Assembly (NCBI RefSeq): GCF_029201565.1
Contig: NZ_CP104002.1
Span: 3,613,001 to 3,677,000, forward strand
DNA: 64,000 nt
Direction of reading: 5' to 3'
Source: Devosia sp. SD17-2
Lineage (GTDB): Bacteria > Pseudomonadota > Alphaproteobacteria > Rhizobiales > Devosiaceae
Shown in pieces: positions 34,557 through 44,602 of the stretch. Each line of letters begins with the position of its first letter. The stretch's first letter is position 1. A program made the translations under genes and the position numbers. Under the pieces are notes generated by a model, which did no database searches, had not been told where the DNA came from, and saw only the letters and a program-made list of their open reading frames with translations.

Positions 34557-34982
34557 GGCCAGTGGGGGGCACGTCCTGATGAGAGATGGCGCTACGTCCA
34601 ACAGTTGCGATCCTGTTGACCCGCCATTGCGCTCGCCAGCTAGAGCATGTCAACTTTCAGATCGGCTGGTCCAGAAGCTGACTGTCTGGAAACCTGAAGA
34701 GTTTCGGCTGCCGATAGGCGCCCGAAAGTCTGGGATGACCGAACCCGCGATCCGCAGGCTCAGCGCTATGGGTAATTCTGGATTTGGCCGGCTTGGGAAC
34801 AGCGCTGAGCGAGTGCGGGAGGCGATGCGGCTGGGGCGAACGGGTCGATGAAGGGGCCGATGCAGGGGCACTTGCGGCGGTAGATGTGGCCCATAGCGGG
34901 TGCCATGGCGGCCCGGCCATTGAGCGGCGCAAGATCTCCAGCAGGCCGCGACGCTGGCATCGCAGTCTGGGCCGATATTGGA
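34557..34982. other. IS91-flank region without intact genes
   Basis: The 426 bases between the cytochrome gene and the truncated IS91-type transposase have no convincing gene. A TTCGG...CCGAA hairpin near 34707-34732 could be the terminal replication signal of the IS91-type element, whose 3' non-coding part should lie here. The exact boundary is not visible. Confidence 0.35.
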
Positions 34983-35891
34983 TCATGCCGGGTCATGGGC
35001 GTTCTCCCGGTTTGATGCTGGTGCTGCAGGCGGTGCCCGCGGTTGGCGCCAGGGCGCGAAGGTCTCGATGATCACCATGGTGCCGCCACAGCAGGGGCAT
35101 GATGGACCTGGGTCTGCAGGCTCTTCGCATGCGGGTTCTTCCGGTGCTGGCGCTACCTCAAGCAGTTCACGGGCATGCGCGAGACAGCCCTTGCGGGATG
35201 AGCCGGCGAGCATGCCGTAGTGCCGGATGCGGTGGAAGCCGCGCGGCAGTACGTGGACCAGGAAGCGGCGGATGAACTCGTCGGCAACGAGGGTCATAAC
35301 CTGCTGCCGATCGGCGCCGGTACGGCGATAATCCTTGTAGTGGAAGGTCACGCCGGTCTGGTCGAATGCGATGAGGCGGCTGTTGGAGATCGCCACTCGA
35401 TGGGTATAGCGCGAGAGATAGGCGAGCACTGCCTCCGGTCCGGCAAAGGGCGCCTTGGCATAGACCACCCAGCGCTTCTTGCGGACCGGTGCAAGGTGAC
35501 GCAGGAAGGCACGGCGGTCGCTGAGGCCTGCAACTTTGCCGAAGAAGGCGAGCCGGCCGGCATTGTGCAGCTCGAGCAGCCGGGTCAGGAACAGACGGCG
35601 GAACAGGGCCCCTAGCACGCGGACCGGCAGCAGGAAGGCCGGTCGCGACGAGATCCATCGGCCATCCGGTGTGATGCCGCCACCGGGTACGATCATGTGG
35701 ATGTGCGGATGGTGGGTCATGGCCGAACCCCAGGTATGGAGCACGGCGGTGATGCCGATGCGGGCACCCAGATGTTTGGGGTCGGCCGCTATCGTCAGCA
35801 TGGTCTCGGATGCCGCCTTGAACAGCAGATTGTAGACCACGGTCTTGTTGTGGAAGGCGATGTGGGCGATCTTGCTGCGCGTCAAACAGGG
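34983..35891 (-). pseudogene. IS91-family (Y2) transposase, N-terminally truncated
   Basis: About 300 residues of the C-terminal part of a Y2-type transposase: HHPHIHMIVPGGG carries the HxH metal motif, AVLAYLSRYTHRVAISN the tyrosine motif, and CPCCG a zinc knuckle at the end. The N-terminal zinc-finger region is missing because another IS abuts it at 35892. The reading frame continues into that IS only by chance. Confidence 0.8.
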
Positions 35892-37622
35892 TGAGACTCG
35901 TATTGCCTCATTTGGTGATGCTCCCGAATGGTGTTGCCGTTGCCTCATCAGAATATTCCCGGCAAAGGAGCTGCGGGCACTTCATTGTTCGGCGTGCCGG
36001 CGGGCTGCGCAGCGGAGCCTACAGGGTCAGTTGAGCGAAGCAGTGGCTGTGCCGAAGAGCCGAAGATCATTCCGTGGGCCTGCTCGGAACGCCAGGTCTT
36101 CAGCCGACGCTGCACGGTTCGCAGCAACGCATTCGGATACTCTCCCGGGCGTTCGGACTGCAGCCGGTCGAGCAATTCACGCCCTGTACGCCACGGCTCC
36201 TGCTCGAACCATTCCCGAAGATCCTCGGTCACGGTAATGAGCGGATCGGGCCGCCGGCGCTCTCGTTTCTGTTTTGGTTTCGGCGCCGATGTTGGGCGCA
36301 CGTCACCCTGCTTCCAGATGATCTTGAGGCTTTCCAGGAAGCCGTCGAGATCCGGCCGGATCTTTTCCTCGGTCGCAGCTGCAGTCATGCCATCGGTCAG
36401 CGACACCAAACGTGACTGCGCCTCCCGCATATCTCGCAGCAGCCGAACAGGGTCGAGACTGGCATAGGTTTCCTGCAACCCAAGCTTCGTCTCTTCGGAT
36501 ATCCTCGGGTCGTCCAGCAGACGCTGGTAGGGTGTCGCCGGCGGGTGATAGCGCTTGTGGACCTTTGCTCCGTCGCGATGCTTCTCCGCCAGCTTGAACG
36601 AGGGCTGGAAGAAGTTCACGAACAGTCTTGACGAAGCGTAGAGCTCCGCCAGCACTCTCGCTGCCTCGATCCCCTCGAACCTTCTATATCCGACCAGCCG
36701 ACGAACCACGGCCCCGTTCTTCTGTTCCACGAACGCTTGGTCGTTCTTGCGATAGGGGCGGCAGCGCGTGAACGTAATCTGCGACGTCGCGCAGTAATCA
36801 CGCACGGTTTCGTTGATGAACACACTGTCATTATCGGTATCAAAGCCGAGGAGAGGAAAAGGCAGACGGACGCGTAATTCGCTCAGCACCGCCGTCAAAA
36901 GCGTCTGCTCCCGCACCAGCAAGGGTGCACATTCGGTCCAGCCGGTCGCGATGTCGGTCAGCACGAAAGTCCAGGCAAAGCTGCCCCTTGCAACAGGTCC
37001 GCTGTGCGACACAAGGTCGGCTTCGACATGTCCAGGCGCTGGATCACCCCAGTCCGAGAAGGTTCGGATCGGAATGCTTCGCCGCAAGGCAGTTGATGCC
37101 GTTCCGCGGCGATACGGGCTGCGTGTTCCCGCCTTCGCTTCCCTCAATGCCCGATCGATGGTTGCCGCGCTCATCGTGATCAAGCCGGCTCGGACTTCTG
37201 GAACCAGATCAAGGTGCCCATGCCGTTCCATCGCTTCGAGCAGGAGCGGAATGAGAGGACGAAGGCGCTTGCCGCAAACCCGATCGGAGGCTTCCCAAAG
37301 CACGATCAAGGCCGCTCGGACCCCCTCACCATAAATCCGGTGCCGGTTTGAGGGCTGGGCCTTCAAAGGAGCAGCCGAACGCAGTAGCCGAGCCGCATGT
37401 TTGCGGTGATAGCCGCTGACGGCAACGAACTCATCCAAAATGCGCTGCTTCTCATCCCGCTCACTTCGCCGATACCGCTCCACCAACACCGTCAAAAGCT
37501 CGTTGCGTGTCACCATACTTACGTTCCTCATTCCCTGCTCCCGCCAGCCCGTGCCGGGAGCATTTTAAATGAGGCAACACCAAATCTACCGGGTACATTT
37601 CAGGCGAGGCAATGCGGACTCA
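35892..37622. mobile_element. Insertion sequence with DDE-type transposase, about 1.73 kb
   Basis: The left end TGAGACTCGTATTGCCTC at 35892 matches the inverse of the right end GAGGCAATGCGGACTCA finishing at 37622. Several internal GCCTCA/TGAGGC copies near each end look like transposase-binding repeats. The element interrupts an IS91-type gene on its left. No target duplication is obvious. Confidence 0.65.
35948..37516 (-). CDS. Transposase with integrase catalytic core (ISNCY-like)
   Basis: A 522-residue transposase. The N-terminal helix-turn-helix region includes ILDEFVAVSGYHRKHAARLL. The rve core has GHVEADLV, FDTDNDSVF and NDQAFVEQKNG as the D-D-E residues. A basic C-terminal region follows. 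GAGGAACG precedes the ATG at 37516; another ATG at 37531 is possible. It appears intact. Family assignment (ISNCY-like) is from memory. Confidence 0.78.
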   Translation of the reverse strand: MVTRNELLTVLVERYRRSERDEKQRILDEFVAVSGYHRKHAARLLRSAAPLKAQPSNRHRIYGEGVRAALIVLWEASDRVCGKRLRPLIPLLLEAMERHGHLDLVPEVRAGLITMSAATIDRALREAKAGTRSPYRRGTASTALRRSIPIRTFSDWGDPAPGHVEADLVSHSGPVARGSFAWTFVLTDIATGWTECAPLLVREQTLLTAVLSELRVRLPFPLLGFDTDNDSVFINETVRDYCATSQITFTRCRPYRKNDQAFVEQKNGAVVRRLVGYRRFEGIEAARVLAELYASSRLFVNFFQPSFKLAEKHRDGAKVHKRYHPPATPYQRLLDDPRISEETKLGLQETYASLDPVRLLRDMREAQSRLVSLTDGMTAAATEEKIRPDLDGFLESLKIIWKQGDVRPTSAPKPKQKRERRRPDPLITVTEDLREWFEQEPWRTGRELLDRLQSERPGEYPNALLRTVQRRLKTWRSEQAHGMIFGSSAQPLLRSTDPVGSAAQPAGTPNNEVPAAPLPGIF

Positions 37623-37725
37623 GCGACAATCAGGATGAGACGGAGCTGTTGGTGCGTGTCGCAGGCAGGGCGTAGCCCGACCGGAGGCACGTACCAATCG
37701 CTTTGCCCGATTTCGGGGTCTGTGA

Positions 37726-39434
<1,709 letters not shown>

Positions 39435-39481
39435 CCGCCCCCTCGGCATCGGTTCATCTATCCTAACGTATAAGGGGGATC

Positions 39482-39943
39482 ATGATGGCGCGCACTATTC
39501 TTGCGGTGACACTCACAGTCATTATTGCATCGACAACGCACGCGGCCGAGGCAGACGCCAAGAAGGCAATGATCATGCTGACGCATTGGCAGTGCTACAC
39601 TTGGGCGTCGATGCACGACAACACCGCTGCCGTCGAGCGTCACTTCGTGGCTGGACTGGAAGCCGGAAACGTATTCATGGACGCCGCCATCGCTGGGATG
39701 ATCACGCCGGAGGAAGCACGCGCTAACGTCCCGGTCATGGTCTCACTGACGATGCAGGGGCCAACGAAGGACTTCATTCTCGGTCGACTCTTCGAATCCA
39801 TTCAAGGCGACGCTTACGACGAGATCACGGCCGAAAACGAGATTGGACTCCCGCTCAATCCCGCCGACTACATCACCGACGATGAACTGATCGACGTCAA
39901 AGCTAGAACAAGGTACGACCGCGCGAACTGCACATTACTGTAG
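39482..39943 (+). CDS. Exported hypothetical protein
   Basis: A 153-residue protein with a signal peptide (residues 1-22, ending THAAEA) after AGGGGGATC. The mature part is acidic with two cysteines (HWQCYTWAS near the start and RANCTLL at the C-terminus), suggesting one disulfide. No family is recognised. It is alone on the plus strand at the left edge of the island. Confidence 0.6.
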   Translation: MMARTILAVTLTVIIASTTHAAEADAKKAMIMLTHWQCYTWASMHDNTAAVERHFVAGLEAGNVFMDAAIAGMITPEEARANVPVMVSLTMQGPTKDFILGRLFESIQGDAYDEITAENEIGLPLNPADYITDDELIDVKARTRYDRANCTLL

Positions 39944-40079
39944 GTGAGATCCCGATTACGCCGGTGGGTTTCGCATTACGAATGCGCGATCGGGTGGGAA
40001 ACGCATTACGAGCTCATGAAAAACGTCCCCCACCCATGAATTATGTCCACGGGCGGAGCGCAGGCATGAAATCCGTCCC
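39944..40079. repeat. Short-repeat cluster, possible IS end
   Basis: CGCATTACGA occurs near 39972 and 40011. CATGAA followed by a GTCC-type motif occurs at 40015, 40035 and 40065. The mirrored form (GGGGAC...TTCATG) resembles multiple terminal repeats of IS21-like elements. No transposase adjoins it. Confidence 0.4.
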
Positions 40080-40655
40080 CTACACGGTCAACGCTGGCTC
40101 GCGCTGCTCTAGCGTCCAGTCGTCGCTACCGGGCTCGTAGATGATCTGCGGCAGCGTCTTTAAATAGTCGCGGATCGTCGGATAATCGACTGGCATCAGA
40201 TTCCAGACGTCGACGCCGACATCGCATTGTTGCGCGTTCATCGACATCTTGCCGTGGCAGTGCCCGAACAGCTGAATTGAGCCGTGACGCATCGCGTTCC
40301 ACGCCCTCATCGGGTAGTGCGAGAGCACTAGGCGCGTGCCGTCTACGGAGATCTCCGCGTAGTCCCTGACGGACGACCAAGGCAGCTCTTTAACGCTCTT
40401 TTTGTCGTGATTTCCGCTAATTAGGTGCTTCGATCCATTGAGCTTGCCAAAAATGCGGCGGAGCTGCTTCGGATCAGCGCTGTCGTGCGCGAAGTCGCCC
40501 AAGTGCCAAACGGTGTCCGACGACGTGACGACTTTATTCCACTTGTCAATGAGATAGGCATCATGTTCTTCGATAGTGTCAAAGGGACGCCCGCTGTATT
40601 CAAGCGCGGCTGTGTCGTGGCCGAAGTGTGTGTCGCTGATGAAGTAATGTGTCAT
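40080..40655 (-). CDS. Metallophosphoesterase, phage-type
   Basis: A 191-residue calcineurin-like phosphoesterase with motifs SDTHFGH (residues 7-13), GDFAHD, SGNHD, LSHYP and FGHCHGK. All metal ligands are visible. Short enzymes of this form occur in phages and mobile elements and hydrolyse phosphodiesters or phosphomonoesters. It is the last gene of the long minus-strand island operon. Confidence 0.83.
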   Translation of the reverse strand: MTHYFISDTHFGHDTAALEYSGRPFDTIEEHDAYLIDKWNKVVTSSDTVWHLGDFAHDSADPKQLRRIFGKLNGSKHLISGNHDKKSVKELPWSSVRDYAEISVDGTRLVLSHYPMRAWNAMRHGSIQLFGHCHGKMSMNAQQCDVGVDVWNLMPVDYPTIRDYLKTLPQIIYEPGSDDWTLEQREPALTV

Positions 40656-40703
40656 CGTTTTTTCCCCGTAAAATCAGGGTATGCCGGATCCGCAAGCAAG
40701 GAA

Positions 40704-41045
40704 CTAGAGCTCTCTATAAAGAGCCCGCCCTGCCGGCAGCCGTCTCAATCCAATTGCCGCCAGAATGACGGGCGGGCACGGCCGGTCGCCGTTTACGACA
40801 GCATGCAGCGTCTGCCGCGGCACGCCCCAGTCCGCCGCCGCTTTTGACATCGAGCCGTGCTTGGCGATCTCGCGATTTAGCCTTGCGTGCAGCTGCAGAT
40901 CATTGATGACGGGCGGGCCCTGACGGAGCGAATTCAGGGCAGACCGGATCTCGTGCTGCAGGTCGCGAACGTCGGTGCCCGAGTCAGCGACGTGCCCCGC
41001 GATTTCGAGTGCGCGTTCGAGTGAGGCGACGGTGGTGCTGGTCAT
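40704..41045 (-). CDS. Small Cro/YdaS-like HTH protein
   Basis: A 113-residue protein with a C-terminal helix-turn-helix region, SMSKAAADWGVPRQTLHAVV, like Cro/YdaS-type DNA-binding proteins. The N-terminal half is a helical segment. It may regulate the island. It is separated by 3 bases from the next gene upstream. Confidence 0.6.
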   Translation of the reverse strand: MTSTTVASLERALEIAGHVADSGTDVRDLQHEIRSALNSLRQGPPVINDLQLHARLNREIAKHGSMSKAAADWGVPRQTLHAVVNGDRPCPPVILAAIGLRRLPAGRALYREL

Positions 41046-41048
41046 GAT

Positions 41049-41255
41049 TTACCTCCCCTGCTTTGAGCGGATGATCCTGACGGCGGCGAGCAGACCGTCG
41101 TCGATCGCGCGAGCGGATGTCTTCTTGCCCCCGACTGTCACATCCGCATCTTCGAATTCATCGCCAATAACTGCTTTATTGAGCACATCCGATGCCATGA
41201 CGATGGCCTTGACGATCTTCTCTGCCTCGGCTGGTGAAAGCGTGATCATGTTCAT
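41049..41255 (-). CDS. Small hypothetical protein, 68 aa
   Basis: The protein reads MNMITLSPAEAEKIVKAI... with a helical N-terminus and a basic C-terminus (IIRSKQGR). No family is recognised. Its start codon overlaps the end of the 41255-41605 gene, which supports it as part of the operon. Confidence 0.55.
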   Translation of the reverse strand: MNMITLSPAEAEKIVKAIVMASDVLNKAVIGDEFEDADVTVGGKKTSARAIDDGLLAAVRIIRSKQGR

Positions 41256-41605
41256 CAGAACGGCTCCTCATCTGGGCCACATTCAATAGACACGGCGGGC
41301 TCGCGTGGCGTGATCGGCTCGTAGTCATAGAGCTCATCGCGATCGATCCAGTGCAGCTTGCCGTTCTCTTTTAGCCACGCGTATTCGATCTTGACTGTCA
41401 TGCCGCCGTCGCCGTACGGCCCCGACATCGAGCCGACGAACTTCTGATCGATGAACCGGCTGCCGGCGCGGCCGGGCTTGTCGTTGACGAAATACCCGCG
41501 CGCGGTCTCAGCGACGACGTAGACTTCGACACGCTCGTAGTGAACGAGATCTTCGAGATCGCCAGGGCCGACGTCGGCGTAGTAGAGATCGGCGGCGCGG
41601 GTCAT
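41255..41605 (-). CDS. Hypothetical protein, 116 aa
   Basis: An acidic, beta-rich sequence with many tyrosines and tryptophans (VEVYVVAETARGYFVNDK, IEYAWLKENGKLHWIDRDEL). This is compatible with a small SH3-like or sheet fold. No known domain is recognised. It overlaps both neighbours by a few bases, so it is translationally coupled. Confidence 0.58.
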   Translation of the reverse strand: MTRAADLYYADVGPGDLEDLVHYERVEVYVVAETARGYFVNDKPGRAGSRFIDQKFVGSMSGPYGDGGMTVKIEYAWLKENGKLHWIDRDELYDYEPITPREPAVSIECGPDEEPF

Positions 41606-41787
41606 GACTGGACCTCGATGGCTTGGTCGATGTACCCTTTGATCAGCTTGAGATCGTCTAGCTCATAGATGACGAACCGCTGTTTTTGATCGAAAAGTCC
41701 GTCGCGGTCGCAGCAATCTTGCAGTGGCAGACTCTCTCCAGCGCGCAGTCGGGCTTGATCAAGTGCGCGAGTGACATCGCTATCCAT
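41602..41787 (-). CDS. Small hypothetical protein, possibly the 3' part of a frameshifted gene
   Basis: The 61 residues (MDSDVTRALDQARLRAGE..., ending YIDQAIEVQS) look like a natural helical protein. It overlaps the 41658-41984 gene by 130 bases in another frame. Such a long overlap is unusual, so the two may be one gene with a frameshift near 41785. Confidence 0.45.
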   Translation of the reverse strand: MDSDVTRALDQARLRAGESLPLQDCCDRDGLFDQKQRFVIYELDDLKLIKGYIDQAIEVQS

Positions 41788-41984
41788 GCCATGCCATCTA
41801 CGTGCGCAGAATAGTCATCGAGACTAATCGTATAGAAGTCGCCGGCGTTTCCGCCGATTGGCTCATCAAAAATGAGCATCTCATTAGCGATCTCGATCGG
41901 TCCGATGTTGTCACACTTGTCCACGCGCGCGAAAACGACGGGCGTCTTGAGATGAAGAAATGTAGTGCGATCGACGATTTTCAT
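41658..41984 (-). CDS. Hypothetical protein, 108 aa
   Basis: It starts at ATG 41984 after GAGGAAAACC. The first 70 residues (MKIVDRTTFLHLKTPVVF..., ending DDYSAHVDG) look like a beta-rich domain. The end (SIKNSGSSSMS) is less natural, and the overlap with 41602-41787 suggests that the true C-terminus may be read in that frame. Confidence 0.5.
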   Translation of the reverse strand: MKIVDRTTFLHLKTPVVFARVDKCDNIGPIEIANEMLIFDEPIGGNAGDFYTISLDDYSAHVDGMAWIAMSLAHLIKPDCALERVCHCKIAATATDFSIKNSGSSSMS

Positions 41985-41994
41985 GCGGTTTTCC

Positions 41995-42354
41995 TCACGA
42001 TTTCGAATCTCCCTGGGGACGATACGGCACGCCAAACATCGTGTTCCAGAAGCGGCGGGTTTCGGGGGCGTCGGTGTCGTTGAGAGTGATGCGTCGGCGC
42101 CCAACCTGCGAACGAACGCGATAGTGGTAGACAGCGACGCCCCGCTCGCGGGCACGATCCATCTCGCGCTGCCAGCGACGATCCACGGCGCTGACCCTAA
42201 GCTCAACGTTGACATCGAACCAGTCGTCGAGCGTCATCGGCTTCTGCATCGCGTCGGCGATCCTATGCTCGTTCTCGATCTCAGCAGTGCGGAAGCGCGC
42301 TGCTGAGATTTCGACGGACTTTGCAAAGGTGATGAAGTCCTCTGGCAGCTTCAT
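41995..42354 (-). CDS. Hypothetical protein, 119 aa
   Basis: A charged, mostly helical protein (MKLPEDFITFAKSVEI...) with an arginine-rich middle (RWQREMDRARERGVAVY). The C-terminal RRFWNTMFGVPY is unusual. There is no signal peptide or recognised motif. It abuts the upstream gene's stop at 42355. Confidence 0.55.
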   Translation of the reverse strand: MKLPEDFITFAKSVEISAARFRTAEIENEHRIADAMQKPMTLDDWFDVNVELRVSAVDRRWQREMDRARERGVAVYHYRVRSQVGRRRITLNDTDAPETRRFWNTMFGVPYRPQGDSKS

Positions 42355-42930
42355 TCACGCCACTCCCAGCTCTTCGACGGCACGCTCGACGTCGAAGTTA
42401 AGGATGTCGCGACCCATGCCGACGAGCAGGCCGCAGAAGAATGTGCGGATGTGTTCATAGCCAGTGCCAGTGGTGCTGTCCGGCGAGAAGACCAGACGGC
42501 TCTCGGATGCACGCTGACTGAACACGATAGCTGGACCATCGGAGCACACGTAGACCGGCAGACCTGCCACGGCGCGATTGAGATGATGGACGGCGTTCTC
42601 GATCTTCGTCTCGCCGGGCACGTTCACGCCAGCGAGACGGAAGCCCGTGAGCGCGATGCGGACCCGCTCTGCCTCGGCGCTGTGGCAGCGCTTGACGCCG
42701 TGAGAGAGGATGCCGCCCTCGTCCACGATCTCGTCGTAGAGCCGGATGAACTCCTCGTCGCACATCCGTTCTGAGGCGACGATGAGGGCTCGATCGCTGA
42801 TCGACGTTACGGGGTAGCCCGCGAAGACAATGCGATCGCCAGTGTCGTAGGCGACTGTCAGGACAGAGCGCGGGGGGAACGAGCCGGTCTTGATCTCGAT
42901 CAGATCGCCAGTGCGGAAATTGGTGTCCAT
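42355..42930 (-). CDS. Hypothetical protein, 191 aa
   Basis: From ATG 42930 it reads MDTNFRTGDLIEIKTGSFPP..., a beta-rich N-terminus like a small barrel, then a helical part with three or four cysteines and a C-terminal NFDVERAVEELGVA. The frame is open upstream to 43143, but that part is antisense to the plus-strand small gene and lacks natural composition. The function is unknown. Confidence 0.55.
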   Translation of the reverse strand: MDTNFRTGDLIEIKTGSFPPRSVLTVAYDTGDRIVFAGYPVTSISDRALIVASERMCDEEFIRLYDEIVDEGGILSHGVKRCHSAEAERVRIALTGFRLAGVNVPGETKIENAVHHLNRAVAGLPVYVCSDGPAIVFSQRASESRLVFSPDSTTGTGYEHIRTFFCGLLVGMGRDILNFDVERAVEELGVA

Positions 42931-42978
42931 TTTCAGATCACTCCCGTGATGATGGCGAAAGAGAAGGAGCCGGCGAGG

Positions 42979-43134
42979 ATGAAGATTGCAGGATTCGCCA
43001 ACGACGTCGGCTACTCGATGAACGAGTGCCTCGACTTCGTGTACGGACCTGAACTCGCGCGCGTCACCGAGAGCCTGCCGCGCGAGATGAAGCGGATCGC
43101 CGAGCTGAAGAAGATGTGGCCCAAGGCAGCGTGA
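42979..43134 (+). CDS. Small hypothetical protein, 51 aa
   Basis: MKIAGFANDVGYSMNECLDF... begins 9 bases after AAGGAG and ends with a lysine-rich helix (IAELKKMWPKAA). It is the only plus-strand gene within the minus-strand operon and diverges from 42355-42930. The strong ribosome site supports it, and no family is recognised. Confidence 0.45.
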   Translation: MKIAGFANDVGYSMNECLDFVYGPELARVTESLPREMKRIAELKKMWPKAA

Positions 43135-43146
43135 TGGCGTCACGCA

Positions 43147-43190
43147 GTCATTACCTCATAATCCGTTATCGAGGGTTATGAGGTAGTGAC
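43147..43190. repeat. 18-bp inverted repeat
   Basis: The arms 43147-43164 and 43173-43190 pair over 18 positions, with only G-U-type exceptions, around an 8-base loop. It lies between the small plus-strand gene and the convergent phosphoesterase gene. There is no T-run. It could be a bidirectional terminator or a protein-binding or recombination site. Confidence 0.7.
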
Positions 43191-43269
43191 GATCCGCGAG
43201 TGACCTAAAACAGATCGCGGATGGATCATATTTCGACATCGCGCCGAATAAGTTATCAACTTCAACGGC

Positions 43270-44022
43270 TTACACGCCCACTTCGACGACGAACTGCGGA
43301 TCGAAATCGGGATTTTCGCTCCAGTCGTCGCTTTCGTATCCCCTCGGGTTGGCGATAATACGTGTGTTTTCAAGCACATAGTCACACCGGCGATGGATGT
43401 GCCCGTGTATCCACAGCGTTGGCGATCTTACACGGATCAGATCGCTGAGATCTGACGCGTATGCAGCGTCTTCGAGGCCGGGGTGGTGCCCGCATGAAAT
43501 CGGCGATGGCGCGTGATGCGTGACCACGACTGTCGGGCCGTCGAACGGCTGGGCCAGCGTTCGATCAATGGCAGCGCGATGAAGCGCGTGGGCGTCGAAT
43601 GTATGCTCCGGCCACAGAAGGTCCCCGTCCGGCCCTGTCACGCGTTGGTATTCTGGCATGTGCCGTGCCGCCCATGCTTGCGAAGCATAGGCGTCGCCGG
43701 CAATGGCGAAGTCCGTCCACAGCGTGGCACCGACGAAGCGGAAGCCGTCGATGACGACGCTCTGACCAGCCGGCAGCACGACCACGGGGCCGTCGACTTG
43801 CGCCTCGAAAGCATCCAGACCGCCTCCGCTCAGATCATGATTGCCCGGCACGAAGACGATTGGCTTCTGCGTCATCGCATGCAGCCGCGACAACTCAGAG
43901 AGTGCAGCGGCAGGGTCATTGCTGACGTCGCCTGCAATGACCAGCACGTCGTGATCGGGTAGGATCGGCGGAGGCCAGGGCATATGATCGAGATGCAGGT
44001 CTGAGATGATCCAGATCTTCAT
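43270..44022 (-). CDS. Second metallophosphoesterase
   Basis: A 250-residue calcineurin-like phosphoesterase: SDLHLDH, AGDVSNDP, PGNHDLSG, VTHHAPSP and HGHIHRR are all present. It is not closely similar to the 40080 enzyme and is of the longer kind. It overlaps the next gene by 4 bp. Two different phosphoesterases in one accessory operon suggest nucleotide or nucleic-acid metabolism. Confidence 0.84.
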   Translation of the reverse strand: MKIWIISDLHLDHMPWPPPILPDHDVLVIAGDVSNDPAAALSELSRLHAMTQKPIVFVPGNHDLSGGGLDAFEAQVDGPVVVLPAGQSVVIDGFRFVGATLWTDFAIAGDAYASQAWAARHMPEYQRVTGPDGDLLWPEHTFDAHALHRAAIDRTLAQPFDGPTVVVTHHAPSPISCGHHPGLEDAAYASDLSDLIRVRSPTLWIHGHIHRRCDYVLENTRIIANPRGYESDDWSENPDFDPQFVVEVGV

Positions 44023-44393
44023 CGCACTGCTTTCTTCGCTTTGAAGATCAGCATGTGCAGATCGATATCTTCGAGCTCGTCGATCGCGCGGTCAAGCTCT
44101 CGCCGGAGCTGCCACCTCCGGTCTTTGACTTCATCGAGAGGGGCCGGCACGCCAGCGAGAATATCGCGAGCCGAAGCTGTTCCGATCTCGATCAATGAGA
44201 CCAGCAATCGCGTGTGCCACTCAGTGCCCCTGAGTGAATCGAGCAGCTGTCGGAGATTTTCTGGCGTCGCGTCGATGAGCGTGCGGCCCCACCAGACCGC
44301 AGCCCCCGAGGGGGCGGAAGGGTCATGCGGAAGCTGCACGCACGCTTCGACGAATAGCGTGCGGAGGCGGACGAGTTCGCTGTCACTTAACAT
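44019..44393 (-). CDS. Hypothetical helical protein, 124 aa
   Basis: From ATG 44393 (9 bases after GGGGAG) it reads MLSDSELVRLRTLFVEACV..., with a conserved-looking WWGRTLIDATPENLRQLLDSL and a coiled, charged C-terminus (WQLRRELDRAIDELEDIDLH). It overlaps both neighbours. No family is recognised. Confidence 0.55.
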   Translation of the reverse strand: MLSDSELVRLRTLFVEACVQLPHDPSAPSGAAVWWGRTLIDATPENLRQLLDSLRGTEWHTRLLVSLIEIGTASARDILAGVPAPLDEVKDRRWQLRRELDRAIDELEDIDLHMLIFKAKKAVR

Positions 44394-44601
44394 CGTCAGC
44401 ATCTCCCCGCGGCATCGTGATAGAAGTGTCTTGCCAGCGTCCCTTGCCACTAAAGAGTCGGCGGATGTACGCAGTGCCGCCGTCAACGCTCACGTTGCCG
44501 CATCGGCAGCTCTTGAAATCATGGCGATGCTCCGACACGATTTCTTGCTCGCACTCTAAGCAGCGCGCGCTATTGCGAATGATGATGTCTTTACTGAACA
44601 T
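44383..44601 (-). CDS. Small zinc-ribbon protein
   Basis: A 72-residue protein with CLEC at residues 14-17 and CRCG about 16 residues later, a four-cysteine zinc-ribbon pattern seen in small phage proteins (DUF7695-like from memory). It may bind nucleic acid. It starts one base after the AAA+ ATPase gene stop, so it is coupled to it. Confidence 0.6.
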   Translation of the reverse strand: MFSKDIIIRNSARCLECEQEIVSEHRHDFKSCRCGNVSVDGGTAYIRRLFSGKGRWQDTSITMPRGDADDVK

Positions 44602-44602
44602 G

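Noticed and set aside
42931..43143. N-terminal extension of the 42355-42930 protein
   Set aside because: The extension is antisense to a small plus-strand gene, lacks a ribosome site and has unnatural His/Arg/Leu-rich composition; the ATG at 42930 is better.
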